The position numbers and the translations under genes are program-made. The notes below the pieces were generated by a model. It had not been told where the DNA came from. It ran no database searches and saw only the letters and a program-made list of their open reading frames with translations. From Paenibacillus dendrobii (lineage in GTDB: Bacteria > Bacillota > Bacilli > Paenibacillales > Paenibacillaceae), in contig NZ_WUBI01000002.1 of the NCBI RefSeq assembly GCF_009807035.1, positions 806,001 through 870,000 of the forward strand: a DNA stretch of 64,000 nt, read 5' to 3'. Every line of letters begins with the position of its first letter. Positions within the stretch are counted from its first letter, which is position 1. This document shows, piece by piece, positions 25,834 to 33,616 of the stretch.

Positions 25834-26528
25834 CGTCCCACCCCCTCTGCTTTCATCGCGTTAACCGGCCACTCTTCTAACGAGTACGCCATGTCCCAGA
25901 ACATGTATTCCAGCTGGCAGCTGGTTAAATAATGCTCCTTGAGACGCCTTTTCCGCTCTGGTGACAATGGCTCCGCCCACTTATCCAGCAGCAGGCGCAT
26001 CTGCTCCGTGATCCCGAATTCCCGGTCCCCATAAAAGTGCATCCAGTCATAGAACTTATGAGTCCGGCTCGGTTTTACTTCCTCCAGCAATCTTTTTCCA
26101 ATTTCAGCATAAGTCCATGGACAAGGCAGGAGCGCTGCTATGATGTCTTCCATATTCCCCTCATGAGCGGCATTCAGCATATGACGGATATAATGATGGG
26201 CAGAAGGGGCAAGCGGGAAGCTCTGCATCTCTTCATACGTCACACCGGCGACCTCGCAAAAATTCTGGTGAGGATGCGTTTCACTGTGCAGAATAAACGA
26301 AATTTGTTCATTAAAAAGTGCCATGGTATCGCGGTCATCGCATTTGGAAATGGCCATTCCGTAAATCCGGATATAGGCGTTCAGATATTCAAAATCCTGC
26401 TTAACATAGTGAATCAGCTGTTCCTTACGCAGCGTTCCATCCGCAATCCCCCGCACGAACGGGTGGTCAAAAATGGCGTTAAAAATCGGATCCGCCGCGA
26501 TTCTCAATTCTTCGGTAAAACGGGTCAT
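25830..26528 (-). CDS. tenA: Aminopyrimidine aminohydrolase / thiaminase II
   Basis: A 232-residue all-helical protein of the TenA family, which hydrolyses formylaminopyrimidine or aminopyrimidine breakdown products of thiamine. Segments HPFVRGIADGTLRKEQLIHYVKQDFEYL, ALLPCPWTYAEIG (with the family's cysteine) and the C-terminal EYMFWDMAY match the family. The ATG at 26528 follows GGAGGTG at six bases; an upstream in-frame TTG/ATG region would bury this site. It is the first gene after the TPP riboswitch and its terminator. Confidence 0.94.
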   Translation of the reverse strand: MTRFTEELRIAADPIFNAIFDHPFVRGIADGTLRKEQLIHYVKQDFEYLNAYIRIYGMAISKCDDRDTMALFNEQISFILHSETHPHQNFCEVAGVTYEEMQSFPLAPSAHHYIRHMLNAAHEGNMEDIIAALLPCPWTYAEIGKRLLEEVKPSRTHKFYDWMHFYGDREFGITEQMRLLLDKWAEPLSPERKRRLKEHYLTSCQLEYMFWDMAYSLEEWPVNAMKAEGVGR

Positions 26529-26585
26529 CTCATGCACCTCCGCATAAATTTGGATGAAATCCAAACAGGGAGCATCGGAGCAGCA

Positions 26586-26618
26586 ACAAAAAAAGCCGCT
26601 CCGAAATGGAGCGGCTTC
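26586..26618 (-). terminator. Riboswitch expression-platform terminator
   Basis: On the minus strand GAAGCCGCTCC-ATTTC-GGAGCGGCTTTTTTTG forms a strong stem with a T-run, 49 bases after the TPP aptamer and before tenA. It should form when thiamine pyrophosphate is bound, turning the operon off. Confidence 0.88.
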
Positions 26619-26666
26619 GCCTAATCATCATGAAAAAACATCAATCCGAGCATGGGAAGTCCGTCT

Positions 26667-26756
26667 CCACTTCCCTACGCCGGTATGATCCGGATCAGGT
26701 TCAAAGGGTCCAAGCGTTCCTTGTCTCAGCCGCTTTTGGCGCGGCTCCCCTAGTGG
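26667..26756 (-). ncRNA. TPP (thi-box) riboswitch
   Basis: On the minus strand the conserved thi-box elements are seen in order: CCACT of stem P1, GGGGAGCC, CTGAGA, CCTTTGAACCTGATC, GGATCATACCGGCGTAGGGAA and the P1 partner AGTGG. The element lies between its promoter and the terminator in front of tenA. Confidence 0.97.
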
Positions 26757-26785
26757 ATTTCGTATAAAGTTCAATTTCACGTTTT

Positions 26786-26814
26786 ACTTTAGCTTTGTTG
26801 ATTGGACTTGTCAA
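26786..26814 (-). promoter_or_regulatory. SigmaA-type promoter of the thi operon
   Basis: On the minus strand TTGACA (26814-26809) and TAAAGT (26791-26786) are separated by exactly 17 bases; transcription would start about 23 bases before the TPP aptamer. It lies in the short gap after the pullulanase stop. Confidence 0.75.
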
Positions 26815-26838
26815 ACCTATTTTTTCGTCATGACGGCA

Positions 26839-29181
26839 TCAGCTGATCTTTTTCCAGTCGTCCGATCCGCTGCGGATGAGCACGGAAATGGCGCTTTGAC
26901 TCTGTCCCAGGTCGATGAAACAATCTTGATCCACATCCTTCTCCTCCCAATCGTTCAGACGGACAATATATCCGATTCGCTTCACATAGACAGGGACGGT
27001 AAAAGAAGCTATAGCCCTGCCGTGCTCTACTCTTTCAAAATCCACTCGCTGCTCGCGCAGTCCGGTACCCCAAACCCACAAATTCCAACCTTCGTATTTG
27101 CCGTCTGGACGCTCATATTGAACTTCGACCCGCTTTGCCGGCCGCGGCGTGCCACCCACCTCTTCATACAGCACCATCATGGACAAAGCCGGAACGCTTA
27201 CCTGCTCATCCACCGTGAAATCAAGCGCTTTGTTCCCGGCATGTTTGTCATTCACGGCCACTTTCCAGCCAGTAATGGAGAATGGAAGCCCCATCCGGAT
27301 GTCAAGAGGGTTGGCATTGTATATGACGATGATGTTTTTCCACGTATCGCCATTGGCAAAATCTCTTAGCATATACGCTACCGTATTATCCTGAGATCGG
27401 AGCACCTCCAAATGCTTCTCTACCTGCTCCTTCGAGGTCATGCGGAAAGCAGGATGGCTTTTTCGAAGTTCAATCAGGCCCCGGTAGTAGTCGAATACCG
27501 GCTTAAATCTCCGTTTGTTTTCCCACCGGATCGCATTAATGATATCCCCGCTGCGGTAGCTGTTATGATCGCCGTACTTTGTACGCAGCAGCTCGTCGCC
27601 GGCCTGGATCATAGGTATCCCCTGGGAGGTCAGCACGATGCCATTGGCAAGAATCGCTCTTTTCACGGTCTCACTTTGCAAAATATCATCGCTCCCCACG
27701 CTGCGGTACGGATCCGCACCTTCCACTGCTTCCCGAAGATCGCCGCCGCCTGTGAGCTTGCCGTCCCGAATCTCCTGGAATCCGGCTTCGCTGCGAAGTC
27801 CCTGCGTCATCAAAACCTTATCCCATAAATTCAGATTATCGTGGACCGTTACGTAATTAATCGTCTCCAGCGGCGAATCCGCAAAATCGGATACCGCTCC
27901 CTTGACGCCTTCCACAATCGCCGCTTCCTGCGCCGGCTGTCCTGTGGCGAAGCCCTTTCCGCCGCCGTCGCTGTCCCCTTTAATAGCGCCGCGGAAGTGG
28001 TCGTTAAACACGGCAAAACCGCGGCTTCTTTGACTGCCTTTCAGCGTTTGCTGCTGCAGCGGCGTGTTCCCCCCTGTCCATGGTTCCCCATAGATCAGCA
28101 GCGACCGGTCAACCTCACGGTGAAGCTCCTCGGCAATCTGCGTCATCGTGTCCGTATCGATCAAGCCCATTAAGTCGAAACGGAACCCGTCGATATGGTA
28201 CTCCTCAGCCCAATAACGCACCGAATCCACAATGTACTTCCGGACCATGGGACGCTCCGTAGCCAGCTCATTGCCGACACCGGAACCGTTCGCCAGCTTT
28301 CCTTCGGCGTCTTTGCGATAGTAATAACCTGGCACCACCGCTTCAAAAGGACCGTCATCCACGCCGAACGTATGATTATAGACGACGTCCATGATGATAC
28401 GGATGCCTTTTTGATGAAGCGCCATCACCATTTCCTTGAATTCGCGGATTCGGACCCCCGGCATTTGCGGATCGGTCGAGTATGATCCCTCAGGCACGTT
28501 AAAATGCTGCGGATCGTAACCCCAGTTATACTTCTGTCCAGTCCATTCCGGATGATCCACCTGAAGCTCGTTCACGGTTTTAAAATCAAACACCGGCAGC
28601 AGATGCACGTGGGTCACGCCCAGCTCCTGCAGGTGATCGATGCCGATACGGTTTCCCTCGCCATCGCGAAGACCCGTTTCCGTAAACGCTTTAAATTTGC
28701 CTTTATACTCAAAGGGCGATGTCGGATCTGCCGAAAAATCGCGCACGTGCAGCTCATACAGCACGGCGTCCTGAGAGCCTTCCAAAGGCGGCCGTTTCTC
28801 ATCCTCCCAGCCTGTCGGATTCCAAGCCTTCAAATCGACGATCGCCGACCTGGCTCCGTTCGCGCTGACTGCCCGTGAATAAGGATCTGCCGCGTAGCGG
28901 ATGCTGCCATCTGTCTCCTCGATTTTGTACATATAGTAACGACCGGCCAAATCACCGTAGAAGCGCAGAAACCAGACGCCGTCTTTCCACTTTTTCATGC
29001 CGATCTCCAAACCGTCTGTGTGAACGGAAACTTCGCCCTCGGCATTATAGCTTCCCGCATCCTGATAGAGAGCCAGCGTAACCTTCTCTGCCTTCGGTGC
29101 CCAAAGCTTAAAGATACTTTCCGTCCTGGAGTAATTGCACCCCAGATCTCGGCCATCATAGTAAACATTCCATTCATTCAT
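26839..29181 (-). CDS. pulA: Type I pullulanase with C-terminal CBM41-like domain
   Basis: A 780-residue GH13 debranching enzyme cleaving alpha-1,6 links of pullulan and limit dextrins. The N-terminus has a CBM48-like domain (FKLWAPKAEKVTLALYQ). The type I hallmark YNWGYDP is near residue 217. Catalytic regions are DVVYNHTF, GFRFDLMGLID (nucleophile Asp), YGEPWTGG (acid Glu) and TVHDNLNLWDK. The last 110 or so residues (VQYERPDGKYEGWNLWVWG, then DQDCFIDLGQS) look like a CBM41/pullulanase-associated domain, normally found at the N-terminus. No signal peptide is present, so it is predicted to act in the cytoplasm on imported dextrins or glycogen. Confidence 0.93.
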   Translation of the reverse strand: MNEWNVYYDGRDLGCNYSRTESIFKLWAPKAEKVTLALYQDAGSYNAEGEVSVHTDGLEIGMKKWKDGVWFLRFYGDLAGRYYMYKIEETDGSIRYAADPYSRAVSANGARSAIVDLKAWNPTGWEDEKRPPLEGSQDAVLYELHVRDFSADPTSPFEYKGKFKAFTETGLRDGEGNRIGIDHLQELGVTHVHLLPVFDFKTVNELQVDHPEWTGQKYNWGYDPQHFNVPEGSYSTDPQMPGVRIREFKEMVMALHQKGIRIIMDVVYNHTFGVDDGPFEAVVPGYYYRKDAEGKLANGSGVGNELATERPMVRKYIVDSVRYWAEEYHIDGFRFDLMGLIDTDTMTQIAEELHREVDRSLLIYGEPWTGGNTPLQQQTLKGSQRSRGFAVFNDHFRGAIKGDSDGGGKGFATGQPAQEAAIVEGVKGAVSDFADSPLETINYVTVHDNLNLWDKVLMTQGLRSEAGFQEIRDGKLTGGGDLREAVEGADPYRSVGSDDILQSETVKRAILANGIVLTSQGIPMIQAGDELLRTKYGDHNSYRSGDIINAIRWENKRRFKPVFDYYRGLIELRKSHPAFRMTSKEQVEKHLEVLRSQDNTVAYMLRDFANGDTWKNIIVIYNANPLDIRMGLPFSITGWKVAVNDKHAGNKALDFTVDEQVSVPALSMMVLYEEVGGTPRPAKRVEVQYERPDGKYEGWNLWVWGTGLREQRVDFERVEHGRAIASFTVPVYVKRIGYIVRLNDWEEKDVDQDCFIDLGQSQSAISVLIRSGSDDWKKIS

Positions 29182-29514
29182 GATTTATACACCACCATAA
29201 AATTGACATTCGATGTATGCAAAATCGCTTTCAACACATCCTATGTGTCTTTGTTGCCATTTGCAAGGGTTTATATGCGTTATATCGGCCCAAATTACGG
29301 CTTGCTGAATAGCAAAAAGCTTGTCCGGGAGCAAAATTGCACATCGATTCACGAAAAAACTTAATAGAGTTACAGCATTAACCCCCGCAGTCATCGACTC
29401 CGGAACGGCTTAGCCGCTTTATCAGCCGGAAAAGCCGTCTGCCTCTGTTAGCTTAATACTGCTTGTCATGGTCACGGGGGGTGTTCCGCCAGACCTTATC
29501 GAAGATCTATAGAT
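29182..29514. other. Intergenic region upstream of pulA
   Basis: The region should carry the pullulanase promoter at its left side on the minus strand. Around 29405-29441 an ACGGCTT...AAGCCGT inverted repeat with internal CGGCTTAGCCG symmetry suggests RNA structure of unknown use. No gene with a credible start was found. Confidence 0.4.
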
Positions 29515-29555
29515 ATAAAAAACGGCGTGCCAGATGACAGAGTCAACCGCACGCC
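29515..29555 (-). terminator. Terminator of the sdaAB-sdaAA-gcvH operon
   Basis: On the minus strand GGGCGTGC...GCACGCC is followed by GTTTTTTAT, 19 bases after the gcvH stop. Confidence 0.8.
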
Positions 29556-29573
29556 CTTTCTGCTTACCTAAAT

Positions 29574-29966
29574 CTACTCTTCCAAGAACTTCTCATACTG
29601 CTCGGCGCTCAGCAGTGCCGACAATTGCTCCTCCAGGTCACCCTGAATTTCGATCTCTGCCATCCATCCGCCTTCATAAGGCTCACTATTCACGAGCTCA
29701 GGTTCATCGTTCAATTGCGAGTTGATTTTCGTGATTTGACCGCCGACAGGGCTAAACAGGTCGGATACAGTTTTTACGGATTCAATCGTCCCGATGGTTT
29801 CCTCGGCTTTGACTTCCGTGCCTTCGTCCGGCAGCTCCACAAACACGATATCGCCCAGCTGATGCTGCGCAAAATCACTAATGCCGATCCGCACGACGTT
29901 TCCGCTTACTTTTTCAACCCATTCATGATCCTTGCTGTACCAACGGTTCTCTTTCACATTGCTCAT
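29574..29966 (-). CDS. gcvH: Glycine cleavage system H protein
   Basis: A 130-residue lipoyl carrier that shuttles the aminomethyl group between the P, T and L proteins. The lipoylation site is the lysine in GTIESVKTVSDL, near residue 65, and the C-terminus (YEGGWMAEIEI) is standard. The ATG at 29966 follows GGAGAGTTGAAAAAA; a TTG three codons upstream sits directly on the ribosome binding site. Unusually it is not with gcvT-gcvPA-gcvPB, 4 kb away on the other strand, but is the third gene behind the serine dehydratase genes under the minus-strand glycine riboswitch. In several Bacillota H protein also serves lipoate relay to other enzymes. Confidence 0.95.
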   Translation of the reverse strand: MSNVKENRWYSKDHEWVEKVSGNVVRIGISDFAQHQLGDIVFVELPDEGTEVKAEETIGTIESVKTVSDLFSPVGGQITKINSQLNDEPELVNSEPYEGGWMAEIEIQGDLEEQLSALLSAEQYEKFLEE

Positions 29967-30027
29967 TTTTTTCAACTCTCCTTCGATTAGTGTAAAGATC
30001 AGATGACATTCACTGTGGATGAGCCCA

Positions 30028-30951
30028 TTAATTCATGTCTGACGATGGCTGCTTGGCTTCCTTGGCTTTTCTTCGGCGCTGCTCCACCAATTCTTTGGTC
30101 AGCTTGCGTCCGGTAGGTGTTGCGGCTAGGCCACCCTTGCCGGTCTCGCGGTGCTTGGTCGGCATGGCACTGCCCACCTCCAGCATGACGCCGATAACTT
30201 CATCGGCAGGGATGATGCTCCCCACGCCGGCAAGCGCCATATCGGCGGCAGCCAGCGCGGTGACAGCTCCCAGCCCGTTGCGCACGATACAGGGGATTTC
30301 CACGAGCCCGGCAACCGGATCGCAAATGAGGCCAAGGCAGTTTTTCAAGGCAAGGCCAACCGCGTGAACCGCTTGCTGCGGCGAGCCTCCCCTCAGTTCT
30401 ACCATGGCGCCGGCTGCCATGCCAATTGCCGATCCAACTTCGGCTTGGCAGCCTCCTTCAGCCCCTGATATCGAAGCATTGTTGGCAATGACATAGCCAA
30501 TCGCGCCGGCGGTGAACAAGCCGTAAACCAGCTTGTCGTCATCCCAGCCAAAGCGTTCCTGCGTGCTGACGAACACGCCGGGAATGATCCCGCAAGAGCC
30601 CGCCGTCGGCGTGGCGATAATCCTGCCCATCGAGGCGTTCACTTCCGAGACGGCAAGCGCATAGGCCATCGCCGTGGCAGACGGTCCTCCAAGAGACGAT
30701 TCGCCCTGCTGCATATAATCCGCTACCTTCTTGGCGTCGCCTCCCGTCAGCCCGCTCCGGGATTTGGTGTTGCCGGTCAGCCCCTTCTGAACGGCTTCCT
30801 TCATGACCTTGTAATACTCGGCCATCTGACGGAAAACCTCATAAACGGAGACGCCCGTTTCCTTGGCCTGATCCTCCAGCATCACTTCGGCAATCGTTTT
30901 GTTCTCTTTCAGGCAGATGTCTGCCAGCTGTTCCAGCGTTTCGAATCTCAT
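30028..30951 (-). CDS. sdaAA: L-serine dehydratase, alpha subunit
   Basis: A 307-residue iron-sulfur subunit that, with the beta subunit, deaminates L-serine to pyruvate. Conserved segments are SRSGLTGGDAKKVADY, TPTAGSCGIIPGVF, NASISGAEGGCQAEVGSA and LICDPVAGLVEIPCIVRN. The cysteines in these motifs are those that hold the 4Fe-4S cluster. It lies seven bases after sdaAB in the same operon. The ATG follows AAAGGAGC at a long spacing. The C-terminal tail is lysine- and arginine-rich. Confidence 0.96.
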   Translation of the reverse strand: MRFETLEQLADICLKENKTIAEVMLEDQAKETGVSVYEVFRQMAEYYKVMKEAVQKGLTGNTKSRSGLTGGDAKKVADYMQQGESSLGGPSATAMAYALAVSEVNASMGRIIATPTAGSCGIIPGVFVSTQERFGWDDDKLVYGLFTAGAIGYVIANNASISGAEGGCQAEVGSAIGMAAGAMVELRGGSPQQAVHAVGLALKNCLGLICDPVAGLVEIPCIVRNGLGAVTALAAADMALAGVGSIIPADEVIGVMLEVGSAMPTKHRETGKGGLAATPTGRKLTKELVEQRRRKAKEAKQPSSDMN

Positions 30952-30958
30952 AGGTCAA

Positions 30959-31633
30959 CTAGCTCCTTTGGGTCAAATCAATCATCGTCACTTCCAAAAT
31001 ATGAGGCAGCCTCAGCATCTCTTCAATCAGGACCCTCGCCGGAGCCGAATCCAGTTCAAAGACGGTCATCGCCGCTCCGCTGCGTCCCTTGCGGTCCACG
31101 TCCATATAGCCGATGTTGATGCCCTCACTGCTTAGCAGGGATGTCAGGCTCGCAAGCACGCCTTGGCTGTCGGAGTGGGTAACCGCGATCGTAGGATACT
31201 CCCCTGTAATCTGCACGTCAAAACCGTTCAGAGAGTAAACGGCGATGGTGCCTCCGCCGATGGAAGCCGCAACAATCTCCGCCTTACATCCACCAGCCTG
31301 CAGCGTGATCTTCACGGAGTTCGGATGCGGACCGTTGCCTCTTCCCTGTACCCATTCCAACTCCATGCCGGCCTTCTCGGCTTCAAGATCCGCTTCCGGG
31401 ATCCGTTCATCATCCGTATCAAAATTAAGCAGCCCGGCCGTTAAAGCCAAATCCGTACCATGTCCCCAGTAGGTCTCGGCAAATGATCCGAACAACGTCA
31501 TCTGTGCCTTCTCCGGCTGGCAGCCCAGCAGCTGGCGCGCCACCCTTCCGATGCGTACGGCGCCGGCAGTGTGGGAACTGGAGGGTCCCACCATGGACGG
31601 TCCAATGATGGAAAATACATTTTTGAATCTCAA
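30959..31633 (-). CDS. sdaAB: L-serine dehydratase, beta subunit
   Basis: A 224-residue partner of SdaAA. The N-terminal catalytic part contains IGPSSMVGPSSSHTAGA-type sequence (positions 9-25), and the C-terminal third is an ACT domain (EYPTIAVTHSDSQGVLASLTSLLSS, then NIGYMDVDRKGRSGAAMTVFELD) that probably senses an amino acid. The start codon is TTG behind AGGAGCG. It is the first gene after the minus-strand glycine riboswitch, so serine breakdown rises when glycine is plentiful. This fits glycine conversion to serine followed by deamination to pyruvate. Confidence 0.95.
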   Translation of the reverse strand: MRFKNVFSIIGPSMVGPSSSHTAGAVRIGRVARQLLGCQPEKAQMTLFGSFAETYWGHGTDLALTAGLLNFDTDDERIPEADLEAEKAGMELEWVQGRGNGPHPNSVKITLQAGGCKAEIVAASIGGGTIAVYSLNGFDVQITGEYPTIAVTHSDSQGVLASLTSLLSSEGINIGYMDVDRKGRSGAAMTVFELDSAPARVLIEEMLRLPHILEVTMIDLTQRS

Positions 31634-31730
31634 GAACTTCCACGCTCCTGTAATAGGTATTCATGTCAGGAAATTGCACAGTTTTCAAAATGGAATAACG
31701 ATAACAGATCCATCAGCATTACAAATTTCC

Positions 31731-31776
31731 AAAAGAAAAAGACAGCAAAAAGGTATGCAGCACCTTTTTCTCTGTC
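31731..31776 (-). terminator. Terminator of the minus-strand glycine riboswitch
   Basis: On the minus strand GACAG...CTGTC with inner AAAAAGGT/ACCTTTTT pairing is followed by TTTTTCTTTT. The stem begins at the very end of aptamer two, so glycine binding can prevent its formation. Confidence 0.8.
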
Positions 31777-31965
31777 CCTTGTACCTGAGAGTTTGAGCGA
31801 AAAATCATCTTTTTCGCGTTCCCCTTGGGTGGCTGACGCTCTCTCCAGAGCCGCGTCCGGCGACGGTTCCTTGTACCTGAGAGATTAGCCGCCAGCATGT
31901 GCGTGCGTGCAGCTTGCTCCTTCGGTGCCGCCCTTTCTTTAGGGCAGTCTCTCCCGTTCGCCTTC
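31777..31965 (-). ncRNA. Tandem glycine riboswitch upstream of sdaAB
   Basis: On the minus strand two gcvT-type aptamers are seen. The first runs GGCGAACGGGAGAGAC, CACCGAAGGAGCAA, CTCTCAGGTACAAGG; the second GGCTCTGGAGAGAGC, CACCCAAGGGGAA, CTCTCAGGTACAAGGGACAG. They are joined by a short linker, as in cooperative tandem glycine riboswitches. It is placed to control sdaAB-sdaAA-gcvH. Confidence 0.95.
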
Positions 31966-32140
31966 ATCCGCTATATATGGAAATCATTTATATTTTGGAA
32001 CCATTTACAATCCTAATCCCCTTAAGAATAATGCAGACGAAGCGGCGGTGTCAATATAACAGAAACCCCTTTTCTCGATATTGCCGCCACCGCGTTTTCA
32101 CTGCACGATTGCTCCAACTTCCCGTTATGGTTTAAGCAGC

Positions 32141-32977
32141 CTATAACTGCATCCCGCTTCGTATGTATTCCATGGCGCCAAGGGCCACAATCCGCTTATT
32201 GTCTCTTGCCTTTGCGATCAGGCAATTCTTGAACATCTCGGGAATCGTATGCTTCTGGGCAGTTGCCAGCGCATGTTCCATATATCCGGGATAAGTGGCG
32301 GTACTACCACCTATAACAATGACGTCCGGATTGAACAAGTGGATCACGTTCGTCAGCGCAAGTCCAAAATGATGACCTGCTTGAGCCAGCAGCTCCATTG
32401 TATCCGGCTCTTCTCTGGTGATCCGCCCGAGAAATTCGTCAATACCGCAGCTGGCCTGCGTGAGAATGCCGATGCCTCCTGCCAGGCTATCCAGCGTTTT
32501 GGGACCATGTTCGGTTTGCGTTATACAATAGCCCAATTCACCGGCAAAGCCGTGGGCTCCGGTAAACATGCGTTCCTTCGAGTACACGCCGATTGCGATG
32601 CCCGAGCCTGCCATAATGACAGCAATGGTGTCTTTGTCCCGGTAGTGAACGGTTTCGGCCACGGTAGCGGATTTCACATCATTAATGAACCGTACCGGAA
32701 ATCTGCCTTCGCCAAAATAATCGGTCGAAATCCCGCTCAGGGAACCGATATCCGAAAGTTTCACCCGGTAATCTCCTTCAACCAGGCCGGGTACCGCCAT
32801 GCCTAATCCGTCCGGCACAAACGGCAGAGCGTCAATAAAAGTATCGATATCATGCTTCAGCCGCTCCCGCGGACAATCCAGCCCGGTGGGCACCTTCTTT
32901 TCAACATGCTGCCCGTCAACCTGTGCATACAGATACATTTTCGTGCAACCGATATCGACGCCGACCACTCTTTCCAT
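32141..32977 (-). CDS. ROK family protein (sugar kinase-like)
   Basis: A 278-residue actin-fold ROK protein without a DNA-binding domain. The phosphate-binding start VGVDIGCTKMYLYAQ, the central AVPGLVEGDYRV and INDVKSATVAETVHY, the IMAGSGIAIGV phosphate loop and VIVIGGS near the end support kinase-type ROK. The usual zinc motif (CxCGxxGCxE) is replaced by GYCITQTEHGPKTLDSLAGG, with one cysteine only. The ATG at 32977 follows AGGAGGTATCAAGC; longer frames run into the opposing riboswitch region. It sits alone between the two glycine operons. The substrate is unknown and a link to glycine metabolism is not implied by the family. Confidence 0.85.
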   Translation of the reverse strand: MERVVGVDIGCTKMYLYAQVDGQHVEKKVPTGLDCPRERLKHDIDTFIDALPFVPDGLGMAVPGLVEGDYRVKLSDIGSLSGISTDYFGEGRFPVRFINDVKSATVAETVHYRDKDTIAVIMAGSGIAIGVYSKERMFTGAHGFAGELGYCITQTEHGPKTLDSLAGGIGILTQASCGIDEFLGRITREEPDTMELLAQAGHHFGLALTNVIHLFNPDVIVIGGSTATYPGYMEHALATAQKHTIPEMFKNCLIAKARDNKRIVALGAMEYIRSGMQL

Positions 32978-33130
32978 GCTTGATACCTCCTGGAATTGAT
33001 CGTAATGGTGTATCCTGTAAGTATTGTAGCGCGTTCGGACTGTAATCAATACATAAAAATAAGTGAAAAACCGTATGTAGGTACGCGCTTCTTCCTTGCC
33101 GGGAATCAGGCCCTCCAACGGATAATCTTG

Positions 33131-33159
33131 TTGACATTCCCCAGGCCTTTGAGTATTAA
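33131..33159 (+). promoter_or_regulatory. SigmaA-type promoter of the gcvT operon
   Basis: TTGACA (33131-33136) and TATTAA (33154-33159) with a 17-base spacer. Transcription would start near 33166, about 20 bases before the first aptamer. Confidence 0.75.
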
Positions 33160-33186
33160 TGATAATAAGACAATTCAATAGCGGAT

Positions 33187-33416
33187 GAAGGTAATGGGAG
33201 AGATTACTGATTATTAGTGACGCCGAAGGAGTAAGCCCTTGCAAGAGGGTGAATCTCTCAGGCAAAAGGACCATTATTGGACGCATCTCTGGAGAGAATT
33301 CTTAAACGGAAGAATCACCCAAGGGGAAATTTGTTGACCGGTGCTAAAACGGTTTGAACCTCTTTTCAACCCTTATTGGCCCGGATAGCAAGGTAACTCT
33401 CAGGTACCAAGGACAG
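33187..33416 (+). ncRNA. Tandem glycine riboswitch upstream of gcvT
   Basis: Two aptamers are visible: GGGAGAGA, GACGCCGAAGGAGTAA, CTCTCAGGCAAAAGGACC for the first; CTCTGGAGAG, CACCCAAGGGGAAA, CTCTCAGGTACCAAGGACAG for the second. It lies between the promoter and an intrinsic terminator that overlaps the end of aptamer two. It is placed to control gcvT-gcvPA-gcvPB and should switch the operon on with glycine. Confidence 0.96.
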
Positions 33417-33474
33417 AGCATGAAGATCAGTATGCCGTAAAAACGGCATGCTTGTTCTTCTGCCTGTCCTTTTT
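33411..33474 (+). terminator. Terminator of the plus-strand glycine riboswitch
   Basis: GGACAG (33411-33416) pairs with CTGTCC (33464-33469) followed by TTTTT. A second stem ATGCCGT/ACGGCAT lies inside. The 5' arm is shared with the end of the aptamer, giving the switch. Confidence 0.8.
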
Positions 33475-33616
33475 GTGTTAAGAAAAACTCTATCGACGTA
33501 CTTTCACAAAAGACAGATTGCGTTTTACGGAAGCTTTTCTTGCGGTATAAGGTTGTTAGCTCTTCGAAATTTCAACATTCTTATATCAAAAAATAATAAA
33601 AGAGAAGGTGACTAAC

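Noticed and set aside
32978..33286. N-terminal extension of the ROK gene
   Set aside because: It would run into the promoter and first aptamer of the opposite-strand glycine riboswitch. The ATG at 32977 has a perfect AGGAGG site.
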